64,000 nucleotides of DNA, from positions 4,320,001 to 4,384,000 of the forward strand of contig NZ_JASTWJ010000001.1 in the NCBI RefSeq assembly GCF_030499515.1. The letters run 5' to 3'. The DNA is from Streptomyces sp. DT2A-34. GTDB taxonomy: Bacteria; Actinomycetota; Actinomycetes; Streptomycetales; Streptomycetaceae. The position numbers were made by a program, and so were the translations under genes. Below are positions 7,548 through 17,453 of this stretch, one piece after another (the stretch's first letter is position 1; each line of letters opens with the position of its first letter). The notes under the pieces are model-generated. The model saw nothing but the letters and a program-made list of their open reading frames with translations. It made no database searches and had not been told where the DNA came from.

Positions 7548-10500
7548 CCCAGCAGATCGTCCACCGGCCCGCGCGGTCCACCCGCCCGCTCGCCCCTGCC
7601 GAGCCACGCACCATCGAGGCGCCTCCAAACCTGCCCGAGGGCAAGATCGGCAACGCGGCAACGGCGCTGCTGCCCATGGCCGGTGTCCTCAGCTCCGTCG
7701 TGCTGATGACCGTCGTCCGCAACAGCCAGTTCGCCGCGATCGGTGCGATCGTGCTGGTCGTGGCCCTGCTTGGGGCGGTGGCCCTGTTCCTGTCCCAGCG
7801 GGGCAAGGGACAGCGCACCCGGCGCACCCAGCGTGAGCGATATCTGGAGTATCTGGAGGTGCTGCGCGAGGAATTGGGCAGAGCCGAGCGGGAGCGGCGA
7901 CATACCGCACGCGAGCTCAATCCGCCGCCCGAGGCGCTGTACGACCTCGTACGCGCCCCGGCGCGGCTGTGGGAGCGCCGCCGCCAGGACGCCGACTTCC
8001 TGCGGGTGCGGGCGGGCACGGGTGACGTACCCGCTCAGGAACTTGCGATCGGGCAGAACAGCGCCGGCGGGGTGCTCACCCCGCCCGACCCGTTCATGCT
8101 GAACGAGGCCCGCGCATTGCAGAACCGCTTCGGCACGATCACGGACTTCCCGCTCACCGTGCCGCTGGACCGAGCCGGCAACGTCAGCATCGTCGGCGAC
8201 CGGGAAGGTGTGCTCAGGGTCGCCCGCGCCTTGGTGCTCCAGACGGCGGTCACGCATGCGCCCGACGACGTGGCGCTCGCCCTAGCCACGGCCGACGAGT
8301 CCGAGTGGGCGTGGGCCAAGTGGCTGCCGCACGTCCTCGACACGCAGGTCTACGACGGTCCTGTCGCCGCCCGTCGGATCGCCCCCGACCTGGCCGAGCT
8401 GGCCCGGCTGTGTGCGCCCGATCTGCGGCGGCGTGCCGCGTACGCGGCCGAGGTGCGCCGTGGCCTGTCCGGCAGGGAGGCGCTGCGACTGACCTCGCGC
8501 ATGCTCGTGGTCGCCGACACCTACGGCGACACGGCCGCCGAGCTTCCCCGCCCGGATTCGGCGATCGGCCTGCCCGACATGGGCGTCACCGTGCTGCATC
8601 TGCTGGAGCGGCAGGTGCACGAGCCCGACCAGGTCAGTGTGCGTATCACCGTCGACGGTGACCGGGTCGCTGTGGAGGACCTGCGTACGCCCGACACCCC
8701 TGCCGCCCACGGCACGTCCGACGCGGTGACCACCCCCGGTGCCGAGGGCATCGCCCGCATGCTGGCGCCGCTGCGTCTGTCGGCCGAATCGGTGGACGAG
8801 GGCACGCCGGTCTCCGGGCCGGTGGACTTCCCGGCTCTGCTGGGCATCGACGACCCGGCCGCGCTGGACCTCGAGACGCTGTGGGCGCCGCGCGGTGAGC
8901 GGGACTTCCTGCGGGTTCCCATCGGCCTGACCGACCGCCACGAGCCGGTACTGCTGGATCTGAAGGAGTCCTCCCAGCTGGGCATGGGTCCGCACGGGCT
9001 GTGCGTGGGTGCCACCGGCTCCGGCAAGAGCGAGCTGCTGCGCACCCTGGTCCTCGCGCTCGCGGTCACCCACTCCCCGGAGAACCTGGCGCTGGTCCTG
9101 GTCGACTACAAGGGCGGCGCCACCTTCGCCCCGTTCGCCGAACTCCCGCACGTCGCCGGGGTGATCACCAACCTGGAGAACCAGGCCGGCCTCGTCGAAC
9201 GCGTCCACGCCAGCCTGGCCGGCGAGGTCAAACGCCGCCAGCAGGTGCTGAAGGACGCCGGGAACGTCGCCGACATCGGCCACTACGCCACTCTGCGTGC
9301 CACGACCCGCCCTGACCTGGAGCCCCTCCCGCATCTGTTCGTCGTCATCGACGAGTTCGGCGAACTCATCACCGCCAAGCCGGACTTCATCGACCTGTTC
9401 CTGTCCATCGGCCGCATCGGCCGCTCCATCGGCGTCCATCTGCTGCTGTCCAGCCAGCGCATCGAGGGCGGCAAGCTCAAGGGCCTGGACACCTACCTGT
9501 CGTACCGGCTCGGCCTGCGCACTTTCTCCGCCGACGAGTCGCGCACCGTCCTGGACACCACCGACGCCTTCCACCTGCCCCCACTGCCCGGCTTCGGCTA
9601 CCTCAAGGTCGACACCTCCACCTACGAACGCTTCAAAGCCGGGTACGTTTCGGGTGCCTACAACGGCCCGGCCCTGCACAAGGAACGCGACGACGAGCCG
9701 CTCGCCCGGCCCTACCCGACGTACAACACACCGCAAGAGGCCGTGGCCACGGAGGGGCCCGTCGCCACCAAGCGCGAGACCGGACCGACCGTCCTGTCCG
9801 TGATGGTCGGCCAACTCGCCACCGCCGCCCCACCGGTACGGCGCATCTGGCTACCCCCGCTGCCCGACGCCACCGCCCTGGACGCCGCCGCAGGACCCCT
9901 CCACGCCGGCCCGGACGGTCTGCGCCTCGCCCACGGCGACGGACCACTCCGCATCCCGCTCGGCATCCTCGACGACCCGGCCCGCCAGTGGCAGCGGCCC
10001 TGGCTGCTGGACCTGACCCTCGCCGGCGGCCATGGGGCGGTCATCGGCGGCCCGCAGTCCGGCAAGACCACCCTGCTGCGCACCCTCGCCCTGTCACTGG
10101 CCCTCACCCACACCCCGTACGACGTCGCCATCTACGGCCTCGACCTTGTCGGCGGCGGCCTGTCCGCCCTGGCCGACCTGCCCCACGTCGGCGGCCTCGC
10201 CTCCCGCGCCGACCACGAACGCGCCGCCCGCACCGTCGCCGAGGTGCGCACCATGCTCGCCCAGCGCGAGGAAGTGTTCCGCGAGCGCGGTATCGACTCC
10301 ATCGACCAGTTGCGCCATCTGCGCGCCGAGGGACGGCTGCCGGAACTCGGCGCCACCGACGTCGTGCTGCTCATCGATGGGTTCGGCGCACTGCGGGAGG
10401 AGTTCGCCGACCTCGACGACGCCGTGGCCGACCTGCTCAAACGCGGCAGCGGATACGGCATCCACGTCGTCGCCGGCATGCTGCGCTGGAACGACGTCCG

Positions 10501-11524
10501 CATCGCCACCCAGTCCATGTTCGGCACCCGCATCGAGCTGCGCCTGAACGACCCGGCCGACTCCACCATCGACCGCAAGCTCTCCGAGACCCTGTCCCCC
10601 GACAACCCCGGCCGCGCGCTGACCGACGGCAAGCTGTTCGCGCAGGTAGCCCTGCCCCGTATCGACAACCGGCCCGCCACCGGCGACCTGGGCCCGTCCC
10701 TGGAGGGCACCGCCCGCACCATCCGCGCCTCCTGGCACGGCGACCTCGCCCCACCTGTCCGGGTGCTGCCCACTCGCCTGCCCGCCGCCAAACTGCCCAC
10801 CCCGGCCACCGAACCGGTGAAGATTCCCCTCGGCGTCGACCAGGACACCCTCGCACCGGCCCTCCTCGACCTATTCGCCACCGACCAGCACCTACTGATC
10901 CTCGGCGACAACGAGTGCGGCAAGACCAACCTGCTGAAGCTGATCGCCACCCAGCTCGTCGAGCGGTACGGGGACAAGGAACTCGTCTTCGGCATCTTCG
11001 ACCCGCGCCGCGGCCTGCGCGGCACGATCCCCGAGCCCTACCGCGGCGGCTACGCCCACAACGCCAAACTCGCCGCCGCCCTGTCCACCGGCATCGCCAC
11101 CGAACTGGAAAAACGCCTGCCCGAGACAGCCGACCCCGATGCGCCGATCACCGCCGAACCCACCTTCACCGGACCGCGGATCGTCATCCTCATCGACGAC
11201 TACGACATCCTCACCGCCGCCGGACAGCAACCCCTGGCCCCCTTCCTGCCGTACCTGTCCTCCGCGCAGGACATCGGCCTGCACTTCGTCCTCGCCCGCC
11301 GCACCGCCGGCGCCTCCCGCGCCCTGTACGAACCCCTGCTGACCGCCCTGCGCGAAACCGGCACCACCGCACTCGTCATGACTGGCGACCGCACCGAGGG
11401 CCAGCTCTTCCCCGGCCTGTACGCCTCAGCGCAGCCGCCGGGACGCGGCACGCTCGTCCGCCGCGGGCGCCCCCACCAGCTGATCCAGACCGCCCTGACC
11501 GCTGAAGAGGCCAACGAAGAGTGA
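7544..11524 (+). CDS. eccC: Type VII secretion motor ATPase EccC (three FtsK/SpoIIIE domains)
   Basis: This 1326-aa protein has two N-terminal membrane segments (about residues 40-85), a linker, and three FtsK/SpoIIIE ATPase modules in one chain. The P-loops are at about residues 487 (G-A-T-G-S-G-K-S-E), 834 (G-G-P-Q-S-G-K-T-T) and 1119 (G-D-N-E-C-G-K-T-N). Walker B-like segments include L-F-V-V-I-D-E-F and I-V-I-L-I-D-D-Y. This is the fused EccCa-EccCb form that recognises substrate C-terminal signals and powers export. The GTG start at 7544 overlaps the previous stop by four bases, and the stop overlaps the next start in the same way. Confidence 0.92.
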   Translation: MTQQIVHRPARSTRPLAPAEPRTIEAPPNLPEGKIGNAATALLPMAGVLSSVVLMTVVRNSQFAAIGAIVLVVALLGAVALFLSQRGKGQRTRRTQRERYLEYLEVLREELGRAERERRHTARELNPPPEALYDLVRAPARLWERRRQDADFLRVRAGTGDVPAQELAIGQNSAGGVLTPPDPFMLNEARALQNRFGTITDFPLTVPLDRAGNVSIVGDREGVLRVARALVLQTAVTHAPDDVALALATADESEWAWAKWLPHVLDTQVYDGPVAARRIAPDLAELARLCAPDLRRRAAYAAEVRRGLSGREALRLTSRMLVVADTYGDTAAELPRPDSAIGLPDMGVTVLHLLERQVHEPDQVSVRITVDGDRVAVEDLRTPDTPAAHGTSDAVTTPGAEGIARMLAPLRLSAESVDEGTPVSGPVDFPALLGIDDPAALDLETLWAPRGERDFLRVPIGLTDRHEPVLLDLKESSQLGMGPHGLCVGATGSGKSELLRTLVLALAVTHSPENLALVLVDYKGGATFAPFAELPHVAGVITNLENQAGLVERVHASLAGEVKRRQQVLKDAGNVADIGHYATLRATTRPDLEPLPHLFVVIDEFGELITAKPDFIDLFLSIGRIGRSIGVHLLLSSQRIEGGKLKGLDTYLSYRLGLRTFSADESRTVLDTTDAFHLPPLPGFGYLKVDTSTYERFKAGYVSGAYNGPALHKERDDEPLARPYPTYNTPQEAVATEGPVATKRETGPTVLSVMVGQLATAAPPVRRIWLPPLPDATALDAAAGPLHAGPDGLRLAHGDGPLRIPLGILDDPARQWQRPWLLDLTLAGGHGAVIGGPQSGKTTLLRTLALSLALTHTPYDVAIYGLDLVGGGLSALADLPHVGGLASRADHERAARTVAEVRTMLAQREEVFRERGIDSIDQLRHLRAEGRLPELGATDVVLLIDGFGALREEFADLDDAVADLLKRGSGYGIHVVAGMLRWNDVRIATQSMFGTRIELRLNDPADSTIDRKLSETLSPDNPGRALTDGKLFAQVALPRIDNRPATGDLGPSLEGTARTIRASWHGDLAPPVRVLPTRLPAAKLPTPATEPVKIPLGVDQDTLAPALLDLFATDQHLLILGDNECGKTNLLKLIATQLVERYGDKELVFGIFDPRRGLRGTIPEPYRGGYAHNAKLAAALSTGIATELEKRLPETADPDAPITAEPTFTGPRIVILIDDYDILTAAGQQPLAPFLPYLSSAQDIGLHFVLARRTAGASRALYEPLLTALRETGTTALVMTGDRTEGQLFPGLYASAQPPGRGTLVRRGRPHQLIQTALTAEEANEE

Positions 11525-12912
11525 CGAAGGACGTCATCGCCCTCACCCCGAAAATGCCGGACCTGCCCACCCTGCTCGCAGGCCTCTACGCCGGCGGCCC
11601 CGACCTCGGCGTGAACACGACGGCCGACGGCGCCGTCGTCCAGCTCTGCGCCCCCGACGGCCGCCCCCTCGTCTCCGTAGAAGCCCCCATCCTCGTCCAG
11701 GTCCCCGGCGAGGCCACCCGCCTGCTGGGGCACCCCGTCGGGGAAGGCCCGGTGTGGTGGACCGAGGCCCGCGCCTCCACCGCTGTCGCCGAGGCCGGAC
11801 GCCTCGCCGGCTCCTTCGCCGGGCGCCTGGCCACCGTCCTCGGCGGCACGGTCTGGCCCTCGGAAGCCGCCACCACGGACGTCGTCCCCGTCACCACCCA
11901 TGTCTCGGCGATCCCGGTGCCGGCCACCTCCACCCCCGCCGTGGACGTCCTCACCGACTCGACAGCCGTGGTCATCCAGGACCGCCCCCTGGTCGCCATG
12001 ACCAGCTGGCTCTCCGACGCCCTGCGCACCACGACCGCCACCGACCGCGCCCTCCAGATCGTCACGCCGCCGACGGCACGCCTCACCCTGCCCACCCGCA
12101 CCGCCCTGCACGGCCTGCCCAACCGCTGGGTGGTCCAGGATCCCGAGCACGGCTACTACGACGGCCTGTCCGGCGCCGTACTCCATTGGAAGAACGGCAC
12201 CTTCACCCCCGTACACGACGAGAGTGGCACCGCACGGATCGCCGAGGCCTTCACCGCTACCGACGACCCAGGCGACCGCCAGCTGATCCTCACCCTCCGC
12301 ACCCGCCACCCCGCCGATGCGGACCTCGTCCTCGGCCGCGCCCTGGAAACCACCTTCCAGCACCTGACCGGCGCCCCGCCGGCAGGATGGAGCACCGCCG
12401 AACCGGTCAACCTCCCCTGGTCCACACGCCAGCTGACCGACCTAGCCCGCTCCCGCGCACCCCGCCCCACCTGGCTGATCGCCATCGGCCACCCCGATCG
12501 CCCCGCCCTCGCCACCATCCGCGTGCTCCGCACACCAGCGGGCGTCGAGGAGGACATCACCTTCGCGCTTGGCTACGGCAAGGGCGAGACACCACCCCTG
12601 GACGCTATCGAAGAACTTGCAACCGAACTCGAGGCGCAAGACAGCCTGGCCACCCTACTCACGGCCCTCCGCACTGCCCGCCGCGATCTCACCACTCCCG
12701 CACACCTCGAATACCCGCCCATTCCTGTCGCGTTCACACTCGGCAGCGACAAGGCTGCGTCCATCGGCCGCACCCATGCCGGACACCCTCCGCAGGGCCC
12801 CATGCCAATGCGGCTCGGCCGCGCCCTCCACTACACCCTCGGTGACGGAACGGACCCGGAGGCCTGGACCACCTTCCAGCACCTCACCCGACACCTCAGG
12901 CAGCAGCGATGA
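11521..12912 (+). CDS. DUF6177-like protein paired with EccC
   Basis: This 463-aa soluble protein starts K-D-V-I-A-L-T-P-K-M-P and contains W-W-T-E-A-R-A-S-T. I recognise this pattern as the DUF6177 family seen next to Streptomyces eccC (memory, not checked). It has no signal peptide, membrane helix or known catalytic motif. The four-base GTGA overlap with eccC means it is made with the motor, so a chaperone or scaffold role (comparable in position to EspG) is a reasonable but unproven idea. It is the last gene of the type VII block. Only 28 bases separate its stop from the convergent defence gene. Confidence 0.65.
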   Translation: MTKDVIALTPKMPDLPTLLAGLYAGGPDLGVNTTADGAVVQLCAPDGRPLVSVEAPILVQVPGEATRLLGHPVGEGPVWWTEARASTAVAEAGRLAGSFAGRLATVLGGTVWPSEAATTDVVPVTTHVSAIPVPATSTPAVDVLTDSTAVVIQDRPLVAMTSWLSDALRTTTATDRALQIVTPPTARLTLPTRTALHGLPNRWVVQDPEHGYYDGLSGAVLHWKNGTFTPVHDESGTARIAEAFTATDDPGDRQLILTLRTRHPADADLVLGRALETTFQHLTGAPPAGWSTAEPVNLPWSTRQLTDLARSRAPRPTWLIAIGHPDRPALATIRVLRTPAGVEEDITFALGYGKGETPPLDAIEELATELEAQDSLATLLTALRTARRDLTTPAHLEYPPIPVAFTLGSDKAASIGRTHAGHPPQGPMPMRLGRALHYTLGDGTDPEAWTTFQHLTRHLRQQR

Positions 12913-12940
12913 GCCCCTTGCAGCCCATCATCGATCTTGA

Positions 12941-14983
12941 TCAACTGGACGGAAGTCCCAATTTGTCGAAGAACGCTCGGTTCCGCTCGGTGGCCGCGTT
13001 GACGAGACGGTCGAAGCTCACCACTTCGATGTATGCCTTGTACGGCTCGTTGAAACCGAAGTAACCCATTCCGTCGTGGGTGGGACGCAGGCTCGCATAT
13101 TTGCACCTATCCACCATCGTCGGCGTGAGATCGGCGACGACGTAGCAGAAGGCGGGCGCCTCGTGCGTCTCAGGGATCTGCCGCCCCGATGCGGTCTTCA
13201 CGCCACCCGCACGCACCCGCTTCACATACTCCAGGCACTGCTGGATCGGATCTTTATCCTCCGAGGCGTCGTTACGCATCGGCCGTTTGATCTCGATCAC
13301 GACGATGGACGGCAACGGGAGCGTCTCGCCCTCCGCGGCCAGCACCGGGGAGCCGACGAGCCGAGTCGCGAGCACGTCGGGCTCCCTCGTCGATTCGGAT
13401 CCTGTTATCGGCATGCTCTTGAGCGTCTTGTCGGAGGCGAGGTAGTCGTGGAACGCAAGCCGCTCGTCGATGATCCACAGGTTCGAGGCGTCGGTGCCGA
13501 TCTCGTTCGAGTCGGTCCGCATCGGGAAGAGCAGCGAGTGGATGGCGTCCTCCTTGCTGTACCTGCCCTGGTCGTCGGACCTGATCCGTCTGGCGAGTAC
13601 GTCGAGCATCACTCGCCGGCGTGAGACGTACGCGGCCAGGTCGGACTGGTTGATGTCCGTCACCATGTCCACATACCGAGCCAGCCGTTCGTCGTAGTCC
13701 TCCGGCCGAGCGGAGCCGACTTCGGTGAAGACGGCCTGGCCCTCGGCGATCGCGGTGGCTTCGAGCTTCTGGAGGTTGCCGTGCAGCAACAACTCAAGGT
13801 CGTGGTCCTTGATGGACGGATCCACGCTCACGCCGAGCGACTCGAGCCGCGACAGAACGGGCCGGTACCTCGGCGCACGGTTGCTCACGAACTCGTTGAC
13901 CCGAGCCTTGCCCTCCTCGCGCGCTGCGCTGAGCGGGCCGGCGAGGATCCTCTCGACTTCCTTCAGCACGCCCTCGCGGATGTCGTCCAACGACACGTCA
14001 TCGATCAGCGCCGCACCCGGCACGCGCTCGGCGATGTCGAAGGCCGTGCGGTCCGCGCGGACGTGGTTGTCCAGGAAGCCGGAAGACAGGTAGCAGACAT
14101 ACGTGAACGGGGAGGACGCTGCGTCCTTGAGTCTCCCGTAGAGCCCTGGCACCTTGCTCGTGAGGTTCTCCTCCATGACCACGCGGCTCGCCGCGCACCA
14201 GTACAGCCGCGGCGCCAGATTGCGCGTCGAGGACTTGAGGCAGAGGTTGACCATCTCGAACTTCTCGCCCTTGACGTCGATCGAGGTCGTCGGCATCTCG
14301 GAGAACACAAAGTCGTCCATGAGGTCGTTGAGCGAGACGGTCTCGTCGTCGTCGGTCACCGTAATGTCAGGCGCGCCGCCTGGGCGGAGGAAGTACCAGA
14401 TGCAGTGCTCGAACGTCTCGCGAGCGATGGCGTCGACGGACTTCGCCGCGCTCTGCTGGAAGGGCTTCTTGAACCCGTCGAGGCTCACGATCGTTCCGAC
14501 CGTGCCGAGGCCGTTCGCTTCCCGGTCCGGCTCGACCTCCCCCTCGACGGAGAACCGGAACTGCCGTCCGTGGAGGCCTCCAGACTCGTCCTCATAGGAG
14601 CTGCGGATCGAGACTCTGTCGAACGCCTTCAGCCAGAGCAGGCGTCCCACGCCACGGCAGCCGATGGCGGCCTTGTGGTCGCTGTCCAGCGTCTCGAACG
14701 AGGTCATGTTCTCCGGGGTGAAGCCCACCCCGTTGTCCTCGACGCTGAAGCCGACGATGGGCTTCAGCGCCACGCGCCCAGGGCCAGCGGGACCAAGGTC
14801 GAGTTCCTCCTGCGGGCTACGCTGGATCCTGACGCTCAGACGGCCACGCCCGACGTCGTCGCCGAATCGAGCGTCGATCGCCTGAATGCCGTTAACGACG
14901 GCCTCAAGAAGCGGCAAGAGGGCATGGCTCTTCGGCAGACTCGTGTTCCGGACCCGGCCAGCCAGCGACGTGGTCAGCGCCAT
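12941..14983 (-). CDS. GHKL (MORC/Hsp90-like) ATPase fused to a PD-(D/E)XK nuclease
   Basis: This 680-aa protein has an N-terminal GHKL ATP-binding fold. The N-box is E27 to N31 (E-A-V-V-N-G-I-Q-A-I-D), then D83-N-G-V-G and the lid motif G-C-R-G-V-G-R (108-114). After a helical middle, the C-terminus carries E-P-D536, E564-I-K566 and Q582-x3-Y586, a full PD-(D/E)XK nuclease signature. ATG at 14983 is chosen because GGAGGAC lies seven bases upstream; the reading frame continues upstream, but with low-complexity sequence. Related bacterial MORC-like ATPases occur in restriction and conflict loci. It is the last - strand gene of the block, 154 bases after the active Mrr-like gene. Function is inferred as ATP-gated DNA cleavage. 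Confidence 0.8.
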   Translation of the reverse strand: MALTTSLAGRVRNTSLPKSHALLPLLEAVVNGIQAIDARFGDDVGRGRLSVRIQRSPQEELDLGPAGPGRVALKPIVGFSVEDNGVGFTPENMTSFETLDSDHKAAIGCRGVGRLLWLKAFDRVSIRSSYEDESGGLHGRQFRFSVEGEVEPDREANGLGTVGTIVSLDGFKKPFQQSAAKSVDAIARETFEHCIWYFLRPGGAPDITVTDDDETVSLNDLMDDFVFSEMPTTSIDVKGEKFEMVNLCLKSSTRNLAPRLYWCAASRVVMEENLTSKVPGLYGRLKDAASSPFTYVCYLSSGFLDNHVRADRTAFDIAERVPGAALIDDVSLDDIREGVLKEVERILAGPLSAAREEGKARVNEFVSNRAPRYRPVLSRLESLGVSVDPSIKDHDLELLLHGNLQKLEATAIAEGQAVFTEVGSARPEDYDERLARYVDMVTDINQSDLAAYVSRRRVMLDVLARRIRSDDQGRYSKEDAIHSLLFPMRTDSNEIGTDASNLWIIDERLAFHDYLASDKTLKSMPITGSESTREPDVLATRLVGSPVLAAEGETLPLPSIVVIEIKRPMRNDASEDKDPIQQCLEYVKRVRAGGVKTASGRQIPETHEAPAFCYVVADLTPTMVDRCKYASLRPTHDGMGYFGFNEPYKAYIEVVSFDRLVNAATERNRAFFDKLGLPSS

Positions 14984-15137
14984 GGTCGTCCTCCTCGCTC
15001 CGACGCCGCCAACCCTATCGGTGGGCGCGGTGCGGAGCGTGCTCGGCGACGGAGATGCTGTCCTCAACCGTCTTGCTCGCCACGGCGGGAAGTACGCTGC
15101 CGAAACGAACCCGCGTTCCAGTCGCTGACCTGCAAAG

Positions 15138-16130
15138 CTAAGCAGCAGCGCGGTTGTCGCTGTCCTGGCGATCCTCACCCAACACTTCCAAGAGCGGCAC
15201 GCCCCAGGTGGCCCATCGACGGAGCCTACGGCCGAACAGGAGGTGGATGTTCTGAGCGGCAGCAAGCTCGCGAGCGGGTTCAGTGAACGATCGATTCGTG
15301 AGTGCAATGACAATGTCGGCCGCATGGACGGGGCGGGCGGTGCCATTGAGCGTCTGGATCACCGGCGACCCGATGGGGCGTCCGCCGGGGCTGCGGTACT
15401 TGCACTGAATCACGATCTTCCGACCATCCGGTGCGACTGCGATGACGTCAGCCCCTAGATCCCGAGCGCCGCCATTGCGTCGTACGAGTGTGAGACCGTC
15501 TCGGTGCACCAGGGCCGCGGTGGCCTCTTCGAACTCAACGGGTGTCATCGCGTCGAAGTCATCGGCACTGATGCTGTCTGGCGTCTCCGTAAAAGCGCGA
15601 TACTCGGCTTCAAGCAAGGCGAGCCGATGTAGCTCTTCACAGTGCTCATCCAAGGCGTTCTCAACCCGCTGACCCGCTGCAGCGAGTTGCTGTCTCAACC
15701 ATCCGGCCCGCTCAAGTCCGGACTCCGTGGTGTCAGCACCGCGCCCGAAGCGCGCTCGCAAGTCGGTCCCAGACGATTGGCGGAGCGTGTGCCAGATGCC
15801 GGCGGCTTCGTCCATCGCGGCCTTGGCGTCCGCGAGTTCCGCCCTGAGTACCTCGCGCAGCCGATGGTGCGCCAGCGCGCATTCATCCGACGTGGGAGTG
15901 TCAAGGCCACCACGAAGCTTGTTCGCATGTTCCAACTCGGCTTCTACAACGGCGTGATGGTCATGCAGCTCGCCGTAGATCCCTTCCGCCACACGCCCTT
16001 CCGCGAAGTGGAGGAAGGCGGATAGGAGATGGTCGTCGGTCGCCTCGTTGATCAGCTTGCGTAGGGCTCGGTTAAGCCCGTCATGTTCGAACTTCGGCAC
16101 GCTGACCCGACTGTTCCAATTGATGTGCAT
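15138..16130 (-). CDS. Coiled-coil Mrr-like restriction endonuclease (catalytic paralogue)
   Basis: This 330-aa protein has a helical, probably coiled-coil N-terminal two thirds and a C-terminal Mrr-type nuclease domain (about residues 200-320). The domain opens with M-T-P-V-E-F-E-E and carries G-A-D228-V followed by Q242-C-K244, the Mrr form of the D...(E/Q)xK site. Such domains cleave modified or foreign DNA. ATG at 16130 is preferred because its first base is shared with the preceding stop (TGATG); a longer start at 16184 is possible. The preceding gene is a paralogue with the same layout but a ruined active site, so a heteromeric complex is likely. Confidence 0.78.
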   Translation of the reverse strand: MHINWNSRVSVPKFEHDGLNRALRKLINEATDDHLLSAFLHFAEGRVAEGIYGELHDHHAVVEAELEHANKLRGGLDTPTSDECALAHHRLREVLRAELADAKAAMDEAAGIWHTLRQSSGTDLRARFGRGADTTESGLERAGWLRQQLAAAGQRVENALDEHCEELHRLALLEAEYRAFTETPDSISADDFDAMTPVEFEEATAALVHRDGLTLVRRNGGARDLGADVIAVAPDGRKIVIQCKYRSPGGRPIGSPVIQTLNGTARPVHAADIVIALTNRSFTEPARELAAAQNIHLLFGRRLRRWATWGVPLLEVLGEDRQDSDNRAAA

Positions 16131-17140
16131 CAGGCCGCACTGCCTCGTGCAAAGTCTCCATCGAGATCCATCGGTTGCTGCCACTCCGACCAGCGTTTCA
16201 GATGGTTCCGGTCCACCAGCATGACTTGGTGGGCACGGGCGTAGCGCTGAGCGGGGTGCGAGAAGCGGCCGTTGGCTACCACGACTGCCGTATCAGCACC
16301 GGCCTGAGAGGCAGCATGGTGCGCCCGCTGCAGCTGGGAGGTGGGAGCGGCACCGTCCGGTTCTCCGCGAAAGCCCGCCTTGCCCAGGTGCAGGCAGCTA
16401 ATGACCGCGGTACGACCCGCAGGTGTGCAGGTCAGGAAAGCATTGGGGCTACTGATCGCTCCCTCAGGGAAGGTCCAGCCATCGCGCGTCAGCAGTTCCC
16501 TGATGAGCTGGGTGAAAGCTCCGAGATCCATCTCGTCTATGGCACCGAGGCCGGTGCCTCCGCCCGTTTTGGCGCTCTGAAGTCGGCTGGCCTCTGCCAG
16601 GGCAAGTTCATGGAGAACCGCGCGATCCTGATCAATCAGTTCAGTCAGCCGCTCGCGTGCATCCTGAAGCTGGTAGCGGAGTGGCGCCAAAGCGTCGAGG
16701 TCGAATCCCTGAGCCTTCTGCCTGGCGTCGCGCCGACGAAGAGATCGCCCCATGTGGCAGCTGATCTCGAACCGTCCCCGCTCGCATTCCGCCAGGGCCT
16801 CGCGCGCTTCGCCAAGCTCTGCTTCCAGCTGGACATGCAGTTCGGCCGCCGCGTCATGGCAGCCGATCACTACCTGGTCACGCCGACCGTAGTCGATGTA
16901 CATAGCCCAGCGGTCCGTACGGCGTTTCCGCTCCTCTGCTTCGTCGGCTTCACGCTCCAGCCTGGAGACGTGCTTCTTCCAGCCAGTCGCCACGTGGTCG
17001 GCGATCCGGCACTCTCCGGCCCACAGGAGAATCGCGAGCATGTCATCGCGGTCGGCCTTGCCTATCAGGTCGCCCATCTCCTTGCGCAACGTCTTGTCGG
17101 CGTAGCGGAGTGGGGCGACGGCGGCGGTACGGTCAATCAT
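16130..17140 (-). CDS. Coiled-coil Mrr-like protein with inactivated catalytic site
   Basis: This 336-aa protein aligns by eye along its length with its downstream neighbour. It has a helical N-terminus, a C-terminal Mrr-like domain, and the shared ending of the form R-x-x-x-x-x-x-x-L-x-R-W-x-x-W. In the catalytic segment the neighbour's D, Q and K are replaced by Ala, Ser and Leu (P-N-A-F-L-T-C-T, then V-I-S-C-L-H-L). It therefore should not cut DNA and more likely has a structural or sensing role. ATG at 17140 follows an in-frame GTG at 17143; neither has a strong ribosome binding site. It is translationally coupled to the active paralogue by TGATG. Confidence 0.72.
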   Translation of the reverse strand: MIDRTAAVAPLRYADKTLRKEMGDLIGKADRDDMLAILLWAGECRIADHVATGWKKHVSRLEREADEAEERKRRTDRWAMYIDYGRRDQVVIGCHDAAAELHVQLEAELGEAREALAECERGRFEISCHMGRSLRRRDARQKAQGFDLDALAPLRYQLQDARERLTELIDQDRAVLHELALAEASRLQSAKTGGGTGLGAIDEMDLGAFTQLIRELLTRDGWTFPEGAISSPNAFLTCTPAGRTAVISCLHLGKAGFRGEPDGAAPTSQLQRAHHAASQAGADTAVVVANGRFSHPAQRYARAHQVMLVDRNHLKRWSEWQQPMDLDGDFARGSAA

Positions 17141-17453
17141 CACCGCGGGAGACTACACAGCGCCACTGACATCCAGAATCTGACCCCGCAGCGTCATAAC
17201 CGCAGATCGGGGCCCGCAGGGGGATCAGGCACGCGACAATCCTCGTCGTCCCCTCAGGTGCGACTGCCGGAACTAGGGCCAAACACAGGCACACTCTCGA
17301 TCTCGACGCGGGTACAACGTCCACAGTCCAGCAGGTATTGCGCGCCATCTGAGGGCTGGGCTACCACCACGGGGAGAGCGACAGGTCCCGCTGAAATCGA
17401 GAGTGCCACAACCCATGGCGGTGGTCGCAGCGGCACAGAGTCCAAACAGAGGC
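17141..17453. other. 313-base gap inside the defence block
   Basis: This stretch separates the UvrD-type helicase stop from the inactive Mrr-like gene. I see no protein with plausible codon use, no tRNA and no strong hairpin with a T-run. It is the only gap above 200 bases among the - strand genes. It is the natural place for a promoter serving the three-gene downstream set, but I cannot point to convincing -35 and -10 boxes. Confidence 0.35.
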
